The position numbers and the translations under genes were made by a program. The notes under the pieces are model-generated. The model saw only the letters and a list, made by a program, of their open reading frames with translations, had not been told where the DNA came from and searched no databases. Source: Tessaracoccus massiliensis (GTDB lineage Bacteria; Actinomycetota; Actinomycetes; Propionibacteriales; Propionibacteriaceae). Taken from it: DNA of 64,000 nucleotides. How positions within the stretch are numbered: position 1 is the stretch's first letter; every line of letters begins with the position of its first letter. Of this stretch, positions 1 to 9,556 are shown piece by piece. The stretch covers positions 124,001-188,000 of the forward strand of contig NZ_LN623538.1 in assembly GCF_000826065.2 (NCBI RefSeq), in the 5' to 3' direction.

Positions 1-2
1 CC

Positions 3-788
3 CTCACCGAGATCGCCACCGAGAAGGCCGGCATCATCAAGCCCGGCGGCACCGCGGTGTTCGCCGGCCAGGAACCCGAGGCCGCGAAGGTGCTCCTCGC
101 CGCGGCCGTCGCCGCGGGCGTGCCCGTCAAGGCCGAGGGGCCGGATTTCGGGCTGTTGGATCGTGCCTTGGCCGTCGGCGGTCAGCTGCTGCGCATCAAA
201 TCGGTGGGCGGTCCGGTGGGAGACGTGTTCCTCCCTCTCTACGGCGAGCACATGGCCCGCAACGCCGCGCTCGCCGTCGCCGCCGTCGAGGCGTTCCTGG
301 GCGGCAAACCGCTCAACGCGGAAATCATCGTGGAGGGCCTCGGCTCGGTGGAGGCCCCGGGCCGGTTGGAACTGGTGCGCACGTCGCCGCCCATCGTCAT
401 CGACACCGCGCACAACGCGCAGGCGGCGCGCGCGACCATCGCCGCGGCGGATGAGAGCTTCGACTTCACGCCCACCATCGGGGTCGTGGCGATGATGCAG
501 GACAAGAAGGCGGAGGAGGTGCTGGAGATCTTGGCGGAGAAGATGGACCAGGTGGTCATCACCACCATGGCCTCCACCTCGCGGGCCCGCAGCGTCGACG
601 ACCTGGCCGCCGTCGCCGAGACCGTCTGGGAGACCAGCAAGGTGCACCGCGCCGCCACCATGCGCGAAGCCCTCGACCTGGCCGTCATGCTGGCCGACAC
701 GGCCAGCACCCAGGCGGGCGTGCTCGTCGCGGGCTCCGTCATCGCCGCGGGGGAGGCCCGCGAACTGCTGAAGAAGGACGACTCGTGA
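3..788 (+). CDS. folC: Folylpolyglutamate synthase / dihydrofolate synthase, C-terminal part (5' truncated by window)
   Basis: The reading frame is open from base 3, so the gene starts upstream of the window. The first residues in view contain EKAGIIKPG, a hallmark of the FolC/Mur-ligase family. DTAHNAQAA near the middle is the conserved D-AHN motif that opens the C-terminal Mur-ligase domain. The enzyme adds glutamate to (dihydro)folate using ATP in the cytosol. Its stop overlaps the DUF4233 start by four bases, and ndk follows, which is the standard actinobacterial folC-DUF4233-ndk order. About 261 residues are visible of the usual 430-480. Confidence 0.95.
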   Translation, partial: LTEIATEKAGIIKPGGTAVFAGQEPEAAKVLLAAAVAAGVPVKAEGPDFGLLDRALAVGGQLLRIKSVGGPVGDVFLPLYGEHMARNAALAVAAVEAFLGGKPLNAEIIVEGLGSVEAPGRLELVRTSPPIVIDTAHNAQAARATIAAADESFDFTPTIGVVAMMQDKKAEEVLEILAEKMDQVVITTMASTSRARSVDDLAAVAETVWETSKVHRAATMREALDLAVMLADTASTQAGVLVAGSVIAAGEARELLKKDDS

Positions 789-1138
789 CGCTCGCCCCCG
801 GTAACCCGATGAGGGTCGCGGCCCTGTCCGTACTCATCTTCGAAGTCATCATCATCTGGCTGGCCTACATCGGCATGATCCAGGTCTCCGGCGTGAACCT
901 CGCCGTCGCAGCCGCGTGGAGCGGCGTCGCCACCGTGCTGTGCCTCATGGCCACAGCGGGCCTCCGCAAGGGCTGGGGCTACCTAATCGGATGGTTTGCG
1001 CAGCTTGTCCTGATCGGTTTGGGTCTTCTCACCCCGTGGATGTACGCGATGGGTATCATCTTCGCGATGATCTGGGCCACGTGCATCATCCTCGGCCGAA
1101 GGGTCGAAGCCCACCGTCAAGGAGGTAACGCGCAGTGA
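785..1138 (+). CDS. DUF4233 small membrane protein
   Basis: This 117-residue protein is made almost entirely of hydrophobic segments, about four predicted membrane helices, with a short basic tail (GRRVEAHRQ). Size, topology and position between folC and ndk match the DUF4233 family of actinobacteria, whose function is unknown. The GTG start overlaps the folC stop (GTGA), and its own stop overlaps the ndk GTG start, so the three genes are probably translationally coupled. A purine-rich AAGGAGG at 1119-1125 lies within this gene and serves ndk. Confidence 0.85.
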   Translation: MTLAPGNPMRVAALSVLIFEVIIIWLAYIGMIQVSGVNLAVAAAWSGVATVLCLMATAGLRKGWGYLIGWFAQLVLIGLGLLTPWMYAMGIIFAMIWATCIILGRRVEAHRQGGNAQ

Positions 1139-1539
1139 GCGAACACACGCTCGTCATCATCAAGCCCGACGTCGTCGAGGCGGGCAACGCAGGCAAGGTC
1201 CTCGCACGCTACGAGGAGGCCGGCTTGACCATCGAGTCGATGGAGCTTCGTGAGATCACCGGGGAGTTCGCCGATCAGCACTACGCCGAGCACCTCGAGC
1301 GCGACTTCTACCCGCCGCTGCGGGAGTTCATGACCAGCGGGCCACTCATCCCGCTCATCCTCAGCGGGGAGGACGCTATCGCCCGGGTGCGCGCGCTCAA
1401 CGGCGCCACGGACCCGAAGAAGGCCGAGGCGGGCACCATCCGCGCGGACTTCGGCGAGTCCGGCCCCCGCAACGCCGTGCACGCCTCGGATTCGCCCGAA
1501 TCCGCGGCCCGCGAGATCGCCTTGTGGTTCAACCGGTGA
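1135..1539 (+). CDS. ndk: Nucleoside diphosphate kinase
   Basis: The enzyme transfers the gamma-phosphate of ATP to (d)NDPs through a phosphohistidine intermediate. The 134 residues match the normal bacterial length. The protein begins SEHTLVIIKPD. It contains the signature NAVHASDS with the catalytic His at about residue 116, followed by SPESAAREI. The GTG start at 1135 is chosen because it follows AAGGAGG at 1119-1125 and overlaps the upstream stop. The downstream DUF2510 gene overlaps its stop. Confidence 0.97.
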   Translation: MSEHTLVIIKPDVVEAGNAGKVLARYEEAGLTIESMELREITGEFADQHYAEHLERDFYPPLREFMTSGPLIPLILSGEDAIARVRALNGATDPKKAEAGTIRADFGESGPRNAVHASDSPESAAREIALWFNR

Positions 1540-2411
1540 GCCCGGCGCCCGGCTGGTACGCCGACCCGCAGGACCCGTCCAAGGCGAGGTACTGGGACGG
1601 CGCGAAGTGGACGGATCAACGGATGGCCTCCGGCGGTACCCCCACCACAGGGGGCGGAGGTCAGCAGCCATGGTTGAAGTGGCTCTGGATCGGGCTGGGA
1701 GTACTGGCGGTCGCGGCCCTGGCCGTGGGCGCCTTCTTCCTGCTGTCCGGCAACGACGAGGAGCCCGATCCGCCCGCTCCGGGTGAGTCCACCACGGCGG
1801 CCCCGGTCGACCCGTCCGCAGACCCCGCGGATCCCTCAGCCGACCCTTCCGCCGGGCCCGTCCCCGGGGAGACCTTCCCCGCCGACGTCGGCGTGTGCCA
1901 GGGCGGCAACGGCGCGTACACCCGCTACGCCCACGAGAGCTTCTACGCCGCGGGCGTGGAGTACACCCATCCGGCGGACTGGGAGTTCTCCTTCGACCCC
2001 TCCTACTTCACCTGGCTCGACGACCACTCCGCGCTGGGCGCCATCAAGCTCGACGGCGCCGACAACGAGGCGGGCATCGTCTTCGGGGGCCTGCGCCAGT
2101 GGGGCGAGTTCGAGGACCAGCGCTCGGCCGCCGCCCAGTCGATGCAGTGCCTCATCGAGTCGCTCTCCGACGAGGGGGAGGTCGCCGCTGAACCGGCAAC
2201 CGTCACGGAGACCACCGTGGGCGGCATGCCCGCCGTGCAGGCGATGGCATCCGTGGCCAGCGACAGCTACCCGGACCCGCTGATCCTCAACGTCTACGTC
2301 ATCGACGGCGGGGCCGACGGCTCCTGGGCGGAGCTGGTGACCTTCGCGCGCGAGGGCAGCGAGGCCGAGCCCGTCCTCGAGGAGGCCGTGGCCAGCGTGC
2401 GCCAGTCCTGA
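1536..2411 (+). CDS. DUF2510-domain single-pass membrane protein
   Basis: The N-terminus (PGWYADP..ARYWDGAKWT) is the short DUF2510 domain common in actinobacterial surface proteins. One membrane helix follows at roughly residues 46-68, then a Pro/Asp/Ala-rich linker, then about 170 residues of predicted extracellular domain rich in aromatic residues. The C-terminal domain is not recognised. GTG at 1536 is preferred because it overlaps the ndk stop (GTGA) and begins just before the DUF2510 core. An in-frame GTG at 1524 would add four residues. The function is unknown; an envelope role is inferred. Confidence 0.85.
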   Translation: MSPAPGWYADPQDPSKARYWDGAKWTDQRMASGGTPTTGGGGQQPWLKWLWIGLGVLAVAALAVGAFFLLSGNDEEPDPPAPGESTTAAPVDPSADPADPSADPSAGPVPGETFPADVGVCQGGNGAYTRYAHESFYAAGVEYTHPADWEFSFDPSYFTWLDDHSALGAIKLDGADNEAGIVFGGLRQWGEFEDQRSAAAQSMQCLIESLSDEGEVAAEPATVTETTVGGMPAVQAMASVASDSYPDPLILNVYVIDGGADGSWAELVTFAREGSEAEPVLEEAVASVRQS

Positions 2412-2452
2412 CGTGGCGCGCCCTCGCGCCACGCAAAGCTAAGGTTGGCGAA

Positions 2453-3484
2453 ATGACGCAGCCTGGTTGGGAACCGCCCGCAACGCCACCGTCCCAGCAG
2501 TGGGGCCCGCCCCCGCAGCCCCAGTGGCCCGCACCGGAGGGTTGGGCACCGCCCAGCCCGCCGTCGACCATCCCCACGGAGCCCACGGGATACCACCAGT
2601 TCTGGCGCGCCCCGGGGATCGCGCCGTGGCGACCCATCATCGCCTCGGTGATCATCGCCGTGGCGTTCGTGATCATCTCGCTCATCGTCACCACGGTGGC
2701 CATGATGATCGAAGTGGCCACCGGCGCCATCTCGCCCGACGACCTGGACACAATCCTCCTCGACGGGAAGGTGACCCCGGGCATGGTGCTGGGCAACAGC
2801 ATCGCCATCGGTCTGCTCGTGCCCACCGTGCTGCTGGTGGCACTGCTCGTCAAGCAGCGCCCCCGCTTCCTGCACTCGGTCACGGGACGGTTCCGGTGGG
2901 CGTGGTTCGGGCTCTGTTCGCTGGCCTCGCTCCTGGTGCTGGGAGCGGCAACCGGCATCGACATCCTGCGCACCGGCTTGTCCGAGCTCGACCTGCAGAT
3001 CCACCCCTACACCTGGTGGCTGCTGATCGGCCTCATGCTGGTGACGCCCTTCCAGGCCGCGGCCGAGGAGTACATGTTCCGCGGCGTGATGTTGCGCACG
3101 GTGGGCTCCTGGTTCCGAAATCCCGTGGTGGCGCTCGCAGTGGGCACGCTGGTCAACGCCCTGATCTTCATGTCGATCCACGGCGCCGACGACATCTGGC
3201 TCAACATCTTCTACGTGGTGCTCGGCGCGCTGCTGAGCTACCTGACCTGGCGCACGGGCGGGATCGAGGCGGCCGCAGCGGTGCACATCGTCAACAACAT
3301 GCTGGGCTTCGCCTTCATCCCGTTCCAGGACGTGACCGGGGTCTTCGACCGCTCCGCCGGGGTGGGCGGGCCCTTCATCCTGTGGCAGATCCTCGCCATG
3401 GCCATCCTCGCGGGCGGCATCGTGGCGCTGGCCCGGCGCAGGAACATTGAACGGGTGGGCCCGCCGGAGGCCGTCGCGCGCTAG
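2453..3484 (+). CDS. CPBP-family intramembrane metalloprotease
   Basis: This 343-residue polytopic protein has a Pro/Gln/Trp-rich cytosolic N-terminus of about 55 residues, then about eight hydrophobic segments. It carries the CPBP (CAAX protease and bacteriocin-processing) motif EEYMFRG near residue 204, FMSIHG further on, and the later HIVNNM motif. These supply the predicted metal-binding and catalytic Glu/His residues. Members are intramembrane endopeptidases or self-immunity proteins; the substrate here is unknown. TAAGGT at 2439-2444 sits about 8 bases before the ATG, suggesting a leaderless or very short-leader transcript. Confidence 0.88.
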   Translation: MTQPGWEPPATPPSQQWGPPPQPQWPAPEGWAPPSPPSTIPTEPTGYHQFWRAPGIAPWRPIIASVIIAVAFVIISLIVTTVAMMIEVATGAISPDDLDTILLDGKVTPGMVLGNSIAIGLLVPTVLLVALLVKQRPRFLHSVTGRFRWAWFGLCSLASLLVLGAATGIDILRTGLSELDLQIHPYTWWLLIGLMLVTPFQAAAEEYMFRGVMLRTVGSWFRNPVVALAVGTLVNALIFMSIHGADDIWLNIFYVVLGALLSYLTWRTGGIEAAAAVHIVNNMLGFAFIPFQDVTGVFDRSAGVGGPFILWQILAMAILAGGIVALARRRNIERVGPPEAVAR

Positions 3485-3520
3485 GTCTTATACCTCCGGC
3501 GGGTTATCCTTGGCGGCGCT

Positions 3521-5476
3521 ATGACTATGATGCCCACCCTGCCCCAGCATTCGGTCTTCGACCGTCTCGAGCCGCTGCTGGCGCGCGTCAGCAAGCCCAT
3601 CCAGTACGTCGGCGGCGAGCACAACTCCGTCGTCAAGGACTGGGACAGCGCCTCCGTGCGCTGGTGCCTGTCCTACCCGGACGCCTACGAGGTGGGCCAG
3701 CCCAACCAGGGCGTGGCCATCCTCTACGAGATCCTCAACGAACGCGACTGGATCCTCGCCGAGCGCACCTACTCCGTCTGGCCGGACATGGAGGAGGTGC
3801 TGCGAACCCACGACATCCCGCAGTTCACCCTCGACGCCCACCGTCCCGTGGGCATGTTCGACGTCCTGGGCGTGAGCTTCTCCACCGAGTTGGGCTACAC
3901 CAACCTGCTCAATCTGCTGGACCTGTCCGGCATGACGCTGCACGCGAAGGACCGCCGCGAGGACGAACCCATCGTCGTGGCCGGCGGGCACGCCGCGTTC
4001 AACCCTGAGCCCATTGCAGACTTCATCGACGTGGCGGTGCTGGGCGACGGAGAAGAGGCCTCGCTGCACATCTCCGACATCGTGCGCGAATGGAAGGAGG
4101 ACGGACGCGAGGGTGGCCGCGACGGCCTGCTGCTGCGCCTGGCCGTGACCGGCGCGTTCTACGTGCCGAAGTTCTACGACGTGGACTACCTCGACGACGG
4201 GCGCATCCAGCGCGTCGCGCCCAACCGCCCCGAGGTGCCGTTCCAGGTGCGCAAGCACACCCTGATGGACCTCGACGCCTGGCCCTACCCGAAGAAGCCC
4301 ATCGTGCCGATGGCCGAGACGGTGCACGAGCGCTACTCCGTGGAGATCTTCCGCGGCTGCACGCGCGGCTGCCGCTTCTGCCAGGCCGGGATGATCACCC
4401 GCCCGGTGCGCGAGCGCAACATCGAAACGATCGGCGCGATGGTGCAGGGCGGCCTGAAGGCCACCGGCCTGGAGGAGATCGGCCTGCTGTCGCTGTCGTC
4501 GGCCGACCACTCAGAGATCGCCGAGGTCACCAAGCAGTTGGCGGACCGCTACGAGGGCAGCAACGTGTCGCTGTCGCTGCCGTCGACCCGCGTGGACGCC
4601 TTCAACATCGACCTGGCCAACGAGTTGTCGCGCAACGGCCGCCGCTCCGGCCTCACGTTCGCGCCCGAGGGTGGCTCGGAGCGCATGCGCAAGGTCATCA
4701 ACAAGATGGTCAGCGAGGACGACCTCATCAACACCGTCGCCGCTGCCTTCTCCTCCGGCTGGCGCCAGGTCAAGCTCTATTTCATGTGCGGGCTGCCCAC
4801 CGAGACCGACGAGGACGTGCTGGCGATCGCCGATCTCGCGCGCCGCGTCATCGAGACGGGCCGCGAGGCCTCCGGCACCCGCGACATCCGCTGCACCGTG
4901 TCCATCGGCGGTTTCGTGCCCAAGGCCCACACCCCGTTCCAGTGGGCCGGCCAGGCCAGCGCGGAGACGATCAACCACCGCCTGATGCTGCTCAAGGAGA
5001 CCATCAAGCAGGACCGCAACTACGGCAAGGCCATCGGGCTGCGCTACCACGAGGGCCAGCCGGGGGTGATCGAGGGCCTGCTGTCGCGAGGCGACCGCCG
5101 CATCGGGCGCGTCATCGAGCGCGTCTGGCGCGAGGGCGGCAAGTTCGACGGCTGGACGGAGCACTTCAGCTACGACCGCTGGGTGGCCTCCGCCAACGAG
5201 GAACTGGCCCAGTTCGGGATCGACCTGGAGTGGTACACCCAGCGCGAGCGCGGCTACGAAGAGGTGCTGCCCTGGGACCACCTCGACGCGGGCCTGGACC
5301 GCGACTGGCTGTGGGAGGACTGGCAGGACGCCCTCGACGAGCGCGAGGTGGAGGACTGCCGCTGGACGCCGTGCTTCGACTGCGGCGTGTGCCCGCAGCT
5401 GGACACCGAGATCCAGATCGGCCCCACCGGCAAGGTGCTGTTGCCCCTCACCGTCGCCAAGCCCAACCTCAGCTGA
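3521..5476 (+). CDS. TIGR03960-family B12-binding-domain radical SAM protein
   Basis: The protein has 651 residues. An N-terminal Rossmann-like (B12-binding type) region is followed by the radical SAM cluster motif in RGCTRGCRFCQAG near residue 280 (CxxxCxxC), which binds a [4Fe-4S] cluster and cleaves S-adenosylmethionine. A late Cys-containing segment (CFDCGVCPQ) lies near the C-terminus. TIGR03960 proteins are usually encoded directly before a DUF2344/TIGR03936 protein and RNase E/G, and a tRNA- or RNA-modification role has been suggested. Here those partners lie 7.4 kb downstream, beyond an inserted block. The substrate is not known. Confidence 0.9.
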   Translation: MTMMPTLPQHSVFDRLEPLLARVSKPIQYVGGEHNSVVKDWDSASVRWCLSYPDAYEVGQPNQGVAILYEILNERDWILAERTYSVWPDMEEVLRTHDIPQFTLDAHRPVGMFDVLGVSFSTELGYTNLLNLLDLSGMTLHAKDRREDEPIVVAGGHAAFNPEPIADFIDVAVLGDGEEASLHISDIVREWKEDGREGGRDGLLLRLAVTGAFYVPKFYDVDYLDDGRIQRVAPNRPEVPFQVRKHTLMDLDAWPYPKKPIVPMAETVHERYSVEIFRGCTRGCRFCQAGMITRPVRERNIETIGAMVQGGLKATGLEEIGLLSLSSADHSEIAEVTKQLADRYEGSNVSLSLPSTRVDAFNIDLANELSRNGRRSGLTFAPEGGSERMRKVINKMVSEDDLINTVAAAFSSGWRQVKLYFMCGLPTETDEDVLAIADLARRVIETGREASGTRDIRCTVSIGGFVPKAHTPFQWAGQASAETINHRLMLLKETIKQDRNYGKAIGLRYHEGQPGVIEGLLSRGDRRIGRVIERVWREGGKFDGWTEHFSYDRWVASANEELAQFGIDLEWYTQRERGYEEVLPWDHLDAGLDRDWLWEDWQDALDEREVEDCRWTPCFDCGVCPQLDTEIQIGPTGKVLLPLTVAKPNLS

Positions 5477-6230
5477 CGGCGGCGAGGAACGCGTCGACCA
5501 CCCGGTGGAATCCCTCCGGGTTGTCGCGGCGCACGCAGTGCCCGGCATCGGGGATCGCAACGATCTGCACCAGGTCGTTGTTGATCAACTCCGGGTCCGG
5601 GGCCATCTCGCCGTCGACCGGCACCACGACAAGCGTGGGCACCGTGAGCGCGGTGAACATCTCCTCCCACGCGGTCTCGCCCAGATAGAGGCCCCGTCGG
5701 AGGTAGTCGCGGTCCACCCGCGCCTTCGAGGCGGCCCACGGCTGGAGTTCCGTCTCCGTCCACGGGGTCTCCTGCAGCATCCTGGCGAATTCGCCGTCCG
5801 GGTCCTGCGTCACGGCGTCGACGAAGGTCAGCTGCTGGCGGGAGAACTCCCCGTTGGCCGGCGACCAGTGGGGGCGGGGCTTGGCGGGATCCTCCAGCAC
5901 GAGCCGCGCCACCAACTCCGGATAGGCCTGTGCGACCCGCGCGGCCATCAGTCCGCCCAGCGAATGCCCCACCACGAGGGCCGGCCGGGCCAGGCCGCTG
6001 AGGACGTCGGCCAGATCGTCGCGCATCACGTCGGGCACCCGCTCGAACTGTTCGTCGGAGAAGCCGGGGGAGCGGCCGTGGCCCCGCTGGTCGACGGCGA
6101 GGATGCGGTACCTCACACCCCAGCGCGCCACGGCGTCAGGCCAGCAGGTGCCGTCGTCGGTGAGGCCGTGGACCAGCACCAACGGCGGGCCGGCCGGGTT
6201 GCCGTACTCGTGCACGTGCAGTGAACTCAT
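5469..6230 (-). CDS. Alpha/beta-fold hydrolase
   Basis: The 253-residue protein has a standard alpha/beta-hydrolase plan. VLVHGLTDDGTCW supplies the oxyanion region, VDQRGHGRS is the strand-4 signature, GHSLGG carries the nucleophilic Ser at the elbow, and a C-terminal DAGH supplies the catalytic His. The substrate cannot be told from sequence; esterase or haloperoxidase-like enzymes are the nearest families. The gene is convergent with the radical SAM gene, whose end it overlaps by eight bases, and divergent from the DUF1846 gene 40 bases away. Confidence 0.88.
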   Translation of the reverse strand: MSSLHVHEYGNPAGPPLVLVHGLTDDGTCWPDAVARWGVRYRILAVDQRGHGRSPGFSDEQFERVPDVMRDDLADVLSGLARPALVVGHSLGGLMAARVAQAYPELVARLVLEDPAKPRPHWSPANGEFSRQQLTFVDAVTQDPDGEFARMLQETPWTETELQPWAASKARVDRDYLRRGLYLGETAWEEMFTALTVPTLVVVPVDGEMAPDPELINNDLVQIVAIPDAGHCVRRDNPEGFHRVVDAFLAAVS

Positions 6231-6270
6231 GACGGCAATCTAGCGGAACGGGCGTGTAGGCTCGGGGTCC

Positions 6271-7773
6271 GTGGCTGAGAGCATGCGCAAGATCGGATTC
6301 GACCGGCAGAAATACCTCGACCTCCAGTCGGAGCACATCGATCAGCGGCGCAGGCGCTTCGGCGGCAAGCTCTACCTCGAGTTCGGCGGGAAGCTCTTCG
6401 ACGACCACCACGCCGCCCGCGTGCTGCCCGGGTTCACGCCGGACAACAAGATCGAGATGCTCAACACGATCGCCGACGACGTCGAGATCGTCATGGTCAT
6501 CTCCTCGCACGACCTGATCCGCAACAAGGTGCGCGCCGACGTCGGCATCACCTACGAGGCGGACGTGCTGCGGCTGATCGACGAGTTCCGCTCCTACGGC
6601 CTCTACGTCGGCTCCGTGGTCATCACGCAGATGGCCGACGACCACCGACAGGCCCGCAACTTCAAACGCAAGTTGGAACGTCTCGGGTTGAAGGTCTACC
6701 GGCACTACCCGATCAAAGGCTACCCCAACGACATCCCGCTGATCGTCAGTGAGAACGGCTACGGCCGCAACGAGTACATCGAGACGAGCCGCGACGTCGT
6801 CGTCGTGACGGCTCCGGGGCCGGGCAGCGGGAAGATGGCCACCTGCCTGTCGCAGCTGTATCACGACCACAAGCGCGGCATCGCCTCTGGCTACGCCAAG
6901 TACGAGACGTTCCCCATCTGGAACCTGCCGCTGGACCACCCGGTCAACATGGCCTACGAATCCGCCACGGCGGATCTCGACGACGTCAACATGATCGACC
7001 CGTTCCACCTGGCGGCCTACGGCGAGCAGGTGGTCAACTACAACCGCGACGTCGAATCGTTCCCAGTGCTCAAGCTGCTGTTCGAGCAGCTGATGGGGGC
7101 CAGCCCCTACCAGTCGCCCACGGACATGGGCGTCAACATGGCGGGGGTGTGCATCTCCGACGACGAGGTGTGCCGCGAGGCGTCCCGCCAGGAGGTGCTG
7201 CGGCGCTACTTCAAGGCACTCGTCGCCGAGCGTCGTGACGAACTGGACTCCCACCAGTCGGACCGCATCGCCCTGATCATGTCGACGCTGGGGATCACGC
7301 GCGAGGACCGGCCCGTCGTCGCTCCCGCCCTCGAGTTGGAGAAGCGCACCAAGGGGCCGGCCGCCGCCATGCAGTTGCCCGACGGGCGGATCGTGACCGG
7401 TAAGACCTCCGCGCTGCTGGGCGCCAGCTCCGCGATGCTGCTCAACGCGCTCAAGGCCCTCGCCGGCATCCCCGACGACGTGCGGCTCCTGGACCCCGAG
7501 ACCATCGAACCCATCCAGACGCTCAAGACTCGCCACCTCGGCAGCGCCAACCCCCGCCTGCACACCGACGAGGTGCTCATCGCCGTGTCCGTGGGTGCCC
7601 GCTACGACGAGCACTGCCGCAGGGCACTGGCCGAGTTGCAGCAGTTGCGGGGCTGCGACGTGCACACCACGGTGATCCTCGGCTCCGTCGACGAGGCGAT
7701 CTTCCGCAACCTCGGCGTCAACGTCACCTGCGAGCCGGTCTACCAGTCCAAGAAGCTCTACAAGAAGCGTTAG
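6271..7773 (+). CDS. DUF1846 protein
   Basis: At 500 residues this matches the full DUF1846 family length. Recognisable stretches are [13 protein letters not shown] at the start, [18 protein letters not shown], and [15 protein letters not shown] near residue 190, a phosphate-binding-like loop. The family has solved structures but no established reaction; NTP-dependent chemistry is inferred from the loop. GTG 6271 is the start used here. TAGGCT at 6257-6262 lies 8 bases upstream, so the message may be leaderless. An in-frame ATG at 6283 is the alternative. The end overlaps the convergent glycosyltransferase by four bases. Confidence 0.9.
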   Translation: MAESMRKIGFDRQKYLDLQSEHIDQRRRRFGGKLYLEFGGKLFDDHHAARVLPGFTPDNKIEMLNTIADDVEIVMVISSHDLIRNKVRADVGITYEADVLRLIDEFRSYGLYVGSVVITQMADDHRQARNFKRKLERLGLKVYRHYPIKGYPNDIPLIVSENGYGRNEYIETSRDVVVVTAPGPGSGKMATCLSQLYHDHKRGIASGYAKYETFPIWNLPLDHPVNMAYESATADLDDVNMIDPFHLAAYGEQVVNYNRDVESFPVLKLLFEQLMGASPYQSPTDMGVNMAGVCISDDEVCREASRQEVLRRYFKALVAERRDELDSHQSDRIALIMSTLGITREDRPVVAPALELEKRTKGPAAAMQLPDGRIVTGKTSALLGASSAMLLNALKALAGIPDDVRLLDPETIEPIQTLKTRHLGSANPRLHTDEVLIAVSVGARYDEHCRRALAELQQLRGCDVHTTVILGSVDEAIFRNLGVNVTCEPVYQSKKLYKKR

Positions 7774-8585
7774 ACCACGGCCCAGCCGTCGGTGGTGCGG
7801 CGGACGTGCCCGGATTCGGCCATTGCCTCCAGCCAGCCCTCCATGGGGTAGTCGCCCCACAGGGAGTGGAACAGGTTCGCGTTGCGCACGATCGACGCGG
7901 CGTGCCCGATGGGCGGGCTGCTGCTGGGATGCCACTGGTGGAACGCGCCGGCGCCGCGTGCCCACCACAGGTGCCCGCCGGCCGCGCGGAGCCGACGCCC
8001 GAAGTCCGTGTCCTCGCCGCCGTAACCCACGTACCGCTCGTCGAAGCCGCCGATGCGGTGCCAGTCCGTGACAGTGGTGGCGATGTTGAGCGACCACAGC
8101 AGGTTCACGTCGGCGGCCAGGAGGTCGTCGCCGTCCGGCACGACGCGCAGCGGATGGTCTCGTCCCACCTCGGCCAATCGGCGTGGAGTGTGCTCGGCCT
8201 CGGTGAGCCCCTCGGGCAGGTAGCGGACGCGTCCCGCGACGACGGATGGGCCGGTCACCTTCGCCGCAACCTTCAGCAGGGCCGCATAGTCGGCGACGAA
8301 GGATGCTTCGGGGAGGCAGTCGACGTCCAGGAGCGCCACCGCGGTACACCCTGCTTCCTCGGCCGCCCCGACGCCGCGGTTACGCGCAGCGGCCAACGGC
8401 AACTCGTCCTGCGGCGGCAGCTCCAGGAGGCGCTCACGCTCAGGGACCAGGTCCTTGATGCCTGCGTCACCCATCGAGACGACGACGTGGACGAGTGGGG
8501 CCGGATCGAGGGCGGCCACCCAGCGCAGTTGCCTGGCCAGATGCGTGTGCCTGCCGTGCACGATCGTCACGATGCCCAGTTCCAT
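7770..8585 (-). CDS. Family 2 glycosyltransferase with galactosyltransferase-like C-terminus
   Basis: The 271-residue protein starts [15 protein letters not shown], a GT2 (GT-A fold) nucleotide-sugar-binding opening. [10 protein letters not shown] carries the D-x-D metal/nucleotide motif, and [19 protein letters not shown] is the signature of the C-terminal galactosyltransferase subfamily, with ED as probable catalytic base. It is the last gene of a five-gene minus-strand operon and starts within the stop of the gene before it (ATGA at 8585). The frame continues open upstream without protein-like sequence, so ATG 8585 is the start. The acceptor is unknown; a surface glycan is inferred from the operon. 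Confidence 0.87.
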   Translation of the reverse strand: MELGIVTIVHGRHTHLARQLRWVAALDPAPLVHVVVSMGDAGIKDLVPERERLLELPPQDELPLAAARNRGVGAAEEAGCTAVALLDVDCLPEASFVADYAALLKVAAKVTGPSVVAGRVRYLPEGLTEAEHTPRRLAEVGRDHPLRVVPDGDDLLAADVNLLWSLNIATTVTDWHRIGGFDERYVGYGGEDTDFGRRLRAAGGHLWWARGAGAFHQWHPSSSPPIGHAASIVRNANLFHSLWGDYPMEGWLEAMAESGHVRRTTDGWAVV

Positions 8586-9556
8586 CAGTGCGCCTCCTGA
8601 ACGAGGTGGTCGATCGCGGCGGCCGCCCGGGCGGCGCCGTCGCGGAAGGTCCAGCGTTCCCACGCTGTGGATGTGGCGGCGTGGGCCAGCAGCCCTGGCC
8701 AGTCCCCGGCGGCCGGCCAATCGTCCAGGGCGACGCAGCACCGGAGCGCGCGCAGCGCCGCGACGGTGGCCTGCTGCTCGTCGAAAGGGCGCCGCTGGGC
8801 GATCACGACGGCGGGGCGTCCCGCTGCGGCAACCTCGGCCACCGCGTTCTGCCCGCCGTGGGTGACCACCACGTCGGCCCAGGCGAGATCCGCCCAGACG
8901 TCGGGGGAGGGTGCCCCCTCCGGCGTGCGGAGTCGCCACTCCCATCCCGGGGTCGCCTCCACCGCAGCGCGGAGATCCTCCCGCGTCGCCTCGGTGCCGC
9001 CGGCACCCCACAGCACCAGCACGCGCCGGCCCGTCGGCGCCTGCTGCGCGGGCCTGTCGTCGAAGCGGGAGATGGCCCCCACGTGGCGGGTCTTCCGGAG
9101 CCAGCGTTGCGGCCAGGTGGGCTCCGGGGCGGACTCCGGCCAGGGTGCGATCAGGATGGAGGCGGCGTCGTAGGCGGCCTCGTGCGGGCGGTCCCGGCGG
9201 TTGCCCCGCATGGCCAGCACGGCGGTACGCACCCCGAACAGCCGCGCCAGGAGGGTCACCTCCGCGGAGACGTCGACCACCATCGTCGAGAGGCTGCCGC
9301 GGAGGTGCTCGGCGATCAGGCCGAGCCGCTCGCGGTGGCCCTGGTGGCCGAGCGGAGCCCAGTGGAACACCCCGCCCGCGGTGGGGTCGACGGGTGCCGG
9401 CGTGACGTCCGGCGGGAGCTCCACCCACTCGCCCGGCCACCCGTCGGGCCGGGGCATGGAGCCGAAGCCCACCACCGGACGGCTCAACCGCCGGGCGATC
9501 TGCACGCCGCGGGTCGCGTGCCCGCGCCCGTGGTGGTGGACGTACCAGCCGATCAC
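8585..9556 (-). CDS. GT-B glycosyltransferase, MurG/UDP-glycosyltransferase-like
   Basis: This 323-residue protein begins IGWYVHHHGRGHATRG, the glycine/His-rich N-terminal loop seen in GT-B enzymes of the MurG and UDP-glycosyltransferase type. The later ADVVVTHGGQNAVAEV is the C-terminal nucleotide-sugar-binding HGG motif. The start is GTG at 9556, overlapping the preceding gene's stop (GTGA). It is the fourth gene of the epimerase/glycosyltransferase operon. The precise sugar donor cannot be assigned. Confidence 0.85.
   Translation of the reverse strand: MIGWYVHHHGRGHATRGVQIARRLSRPVVGFGSMPRPDGWPGEWVELPPDVTPAPVDPTAGGVFHWAPLGHQGHRERLGLIAEHLRGSLSTMVVDVSAEVTLLARLFGVRTAVLAMRGNRRDRPHEAAYDAASILIAPWPESAPEPTWPQRWLRKTRHVGAISRFDDRPAQQAPTGRRVLVLWGAGGTEATREDLRAAVEATPGWEWRLRTPEGAPSPDVWADLAWADVVVTHGGQNAVAEVAAAGRPAVVIAQRRPFDEQQATVAALRALRCCVALDDWPAAGDWPGLLAHAATSTAWERWTFRDGAARAAAAIDHLVQEAH

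Noticed and set aside
6040-6060. CGAAC-T-GTTCG as a LexA (SOS) box
   Set aside because: It lies inside the hydrolase coding sequence and has the wrong spacing for the actinobacterial LexA site.
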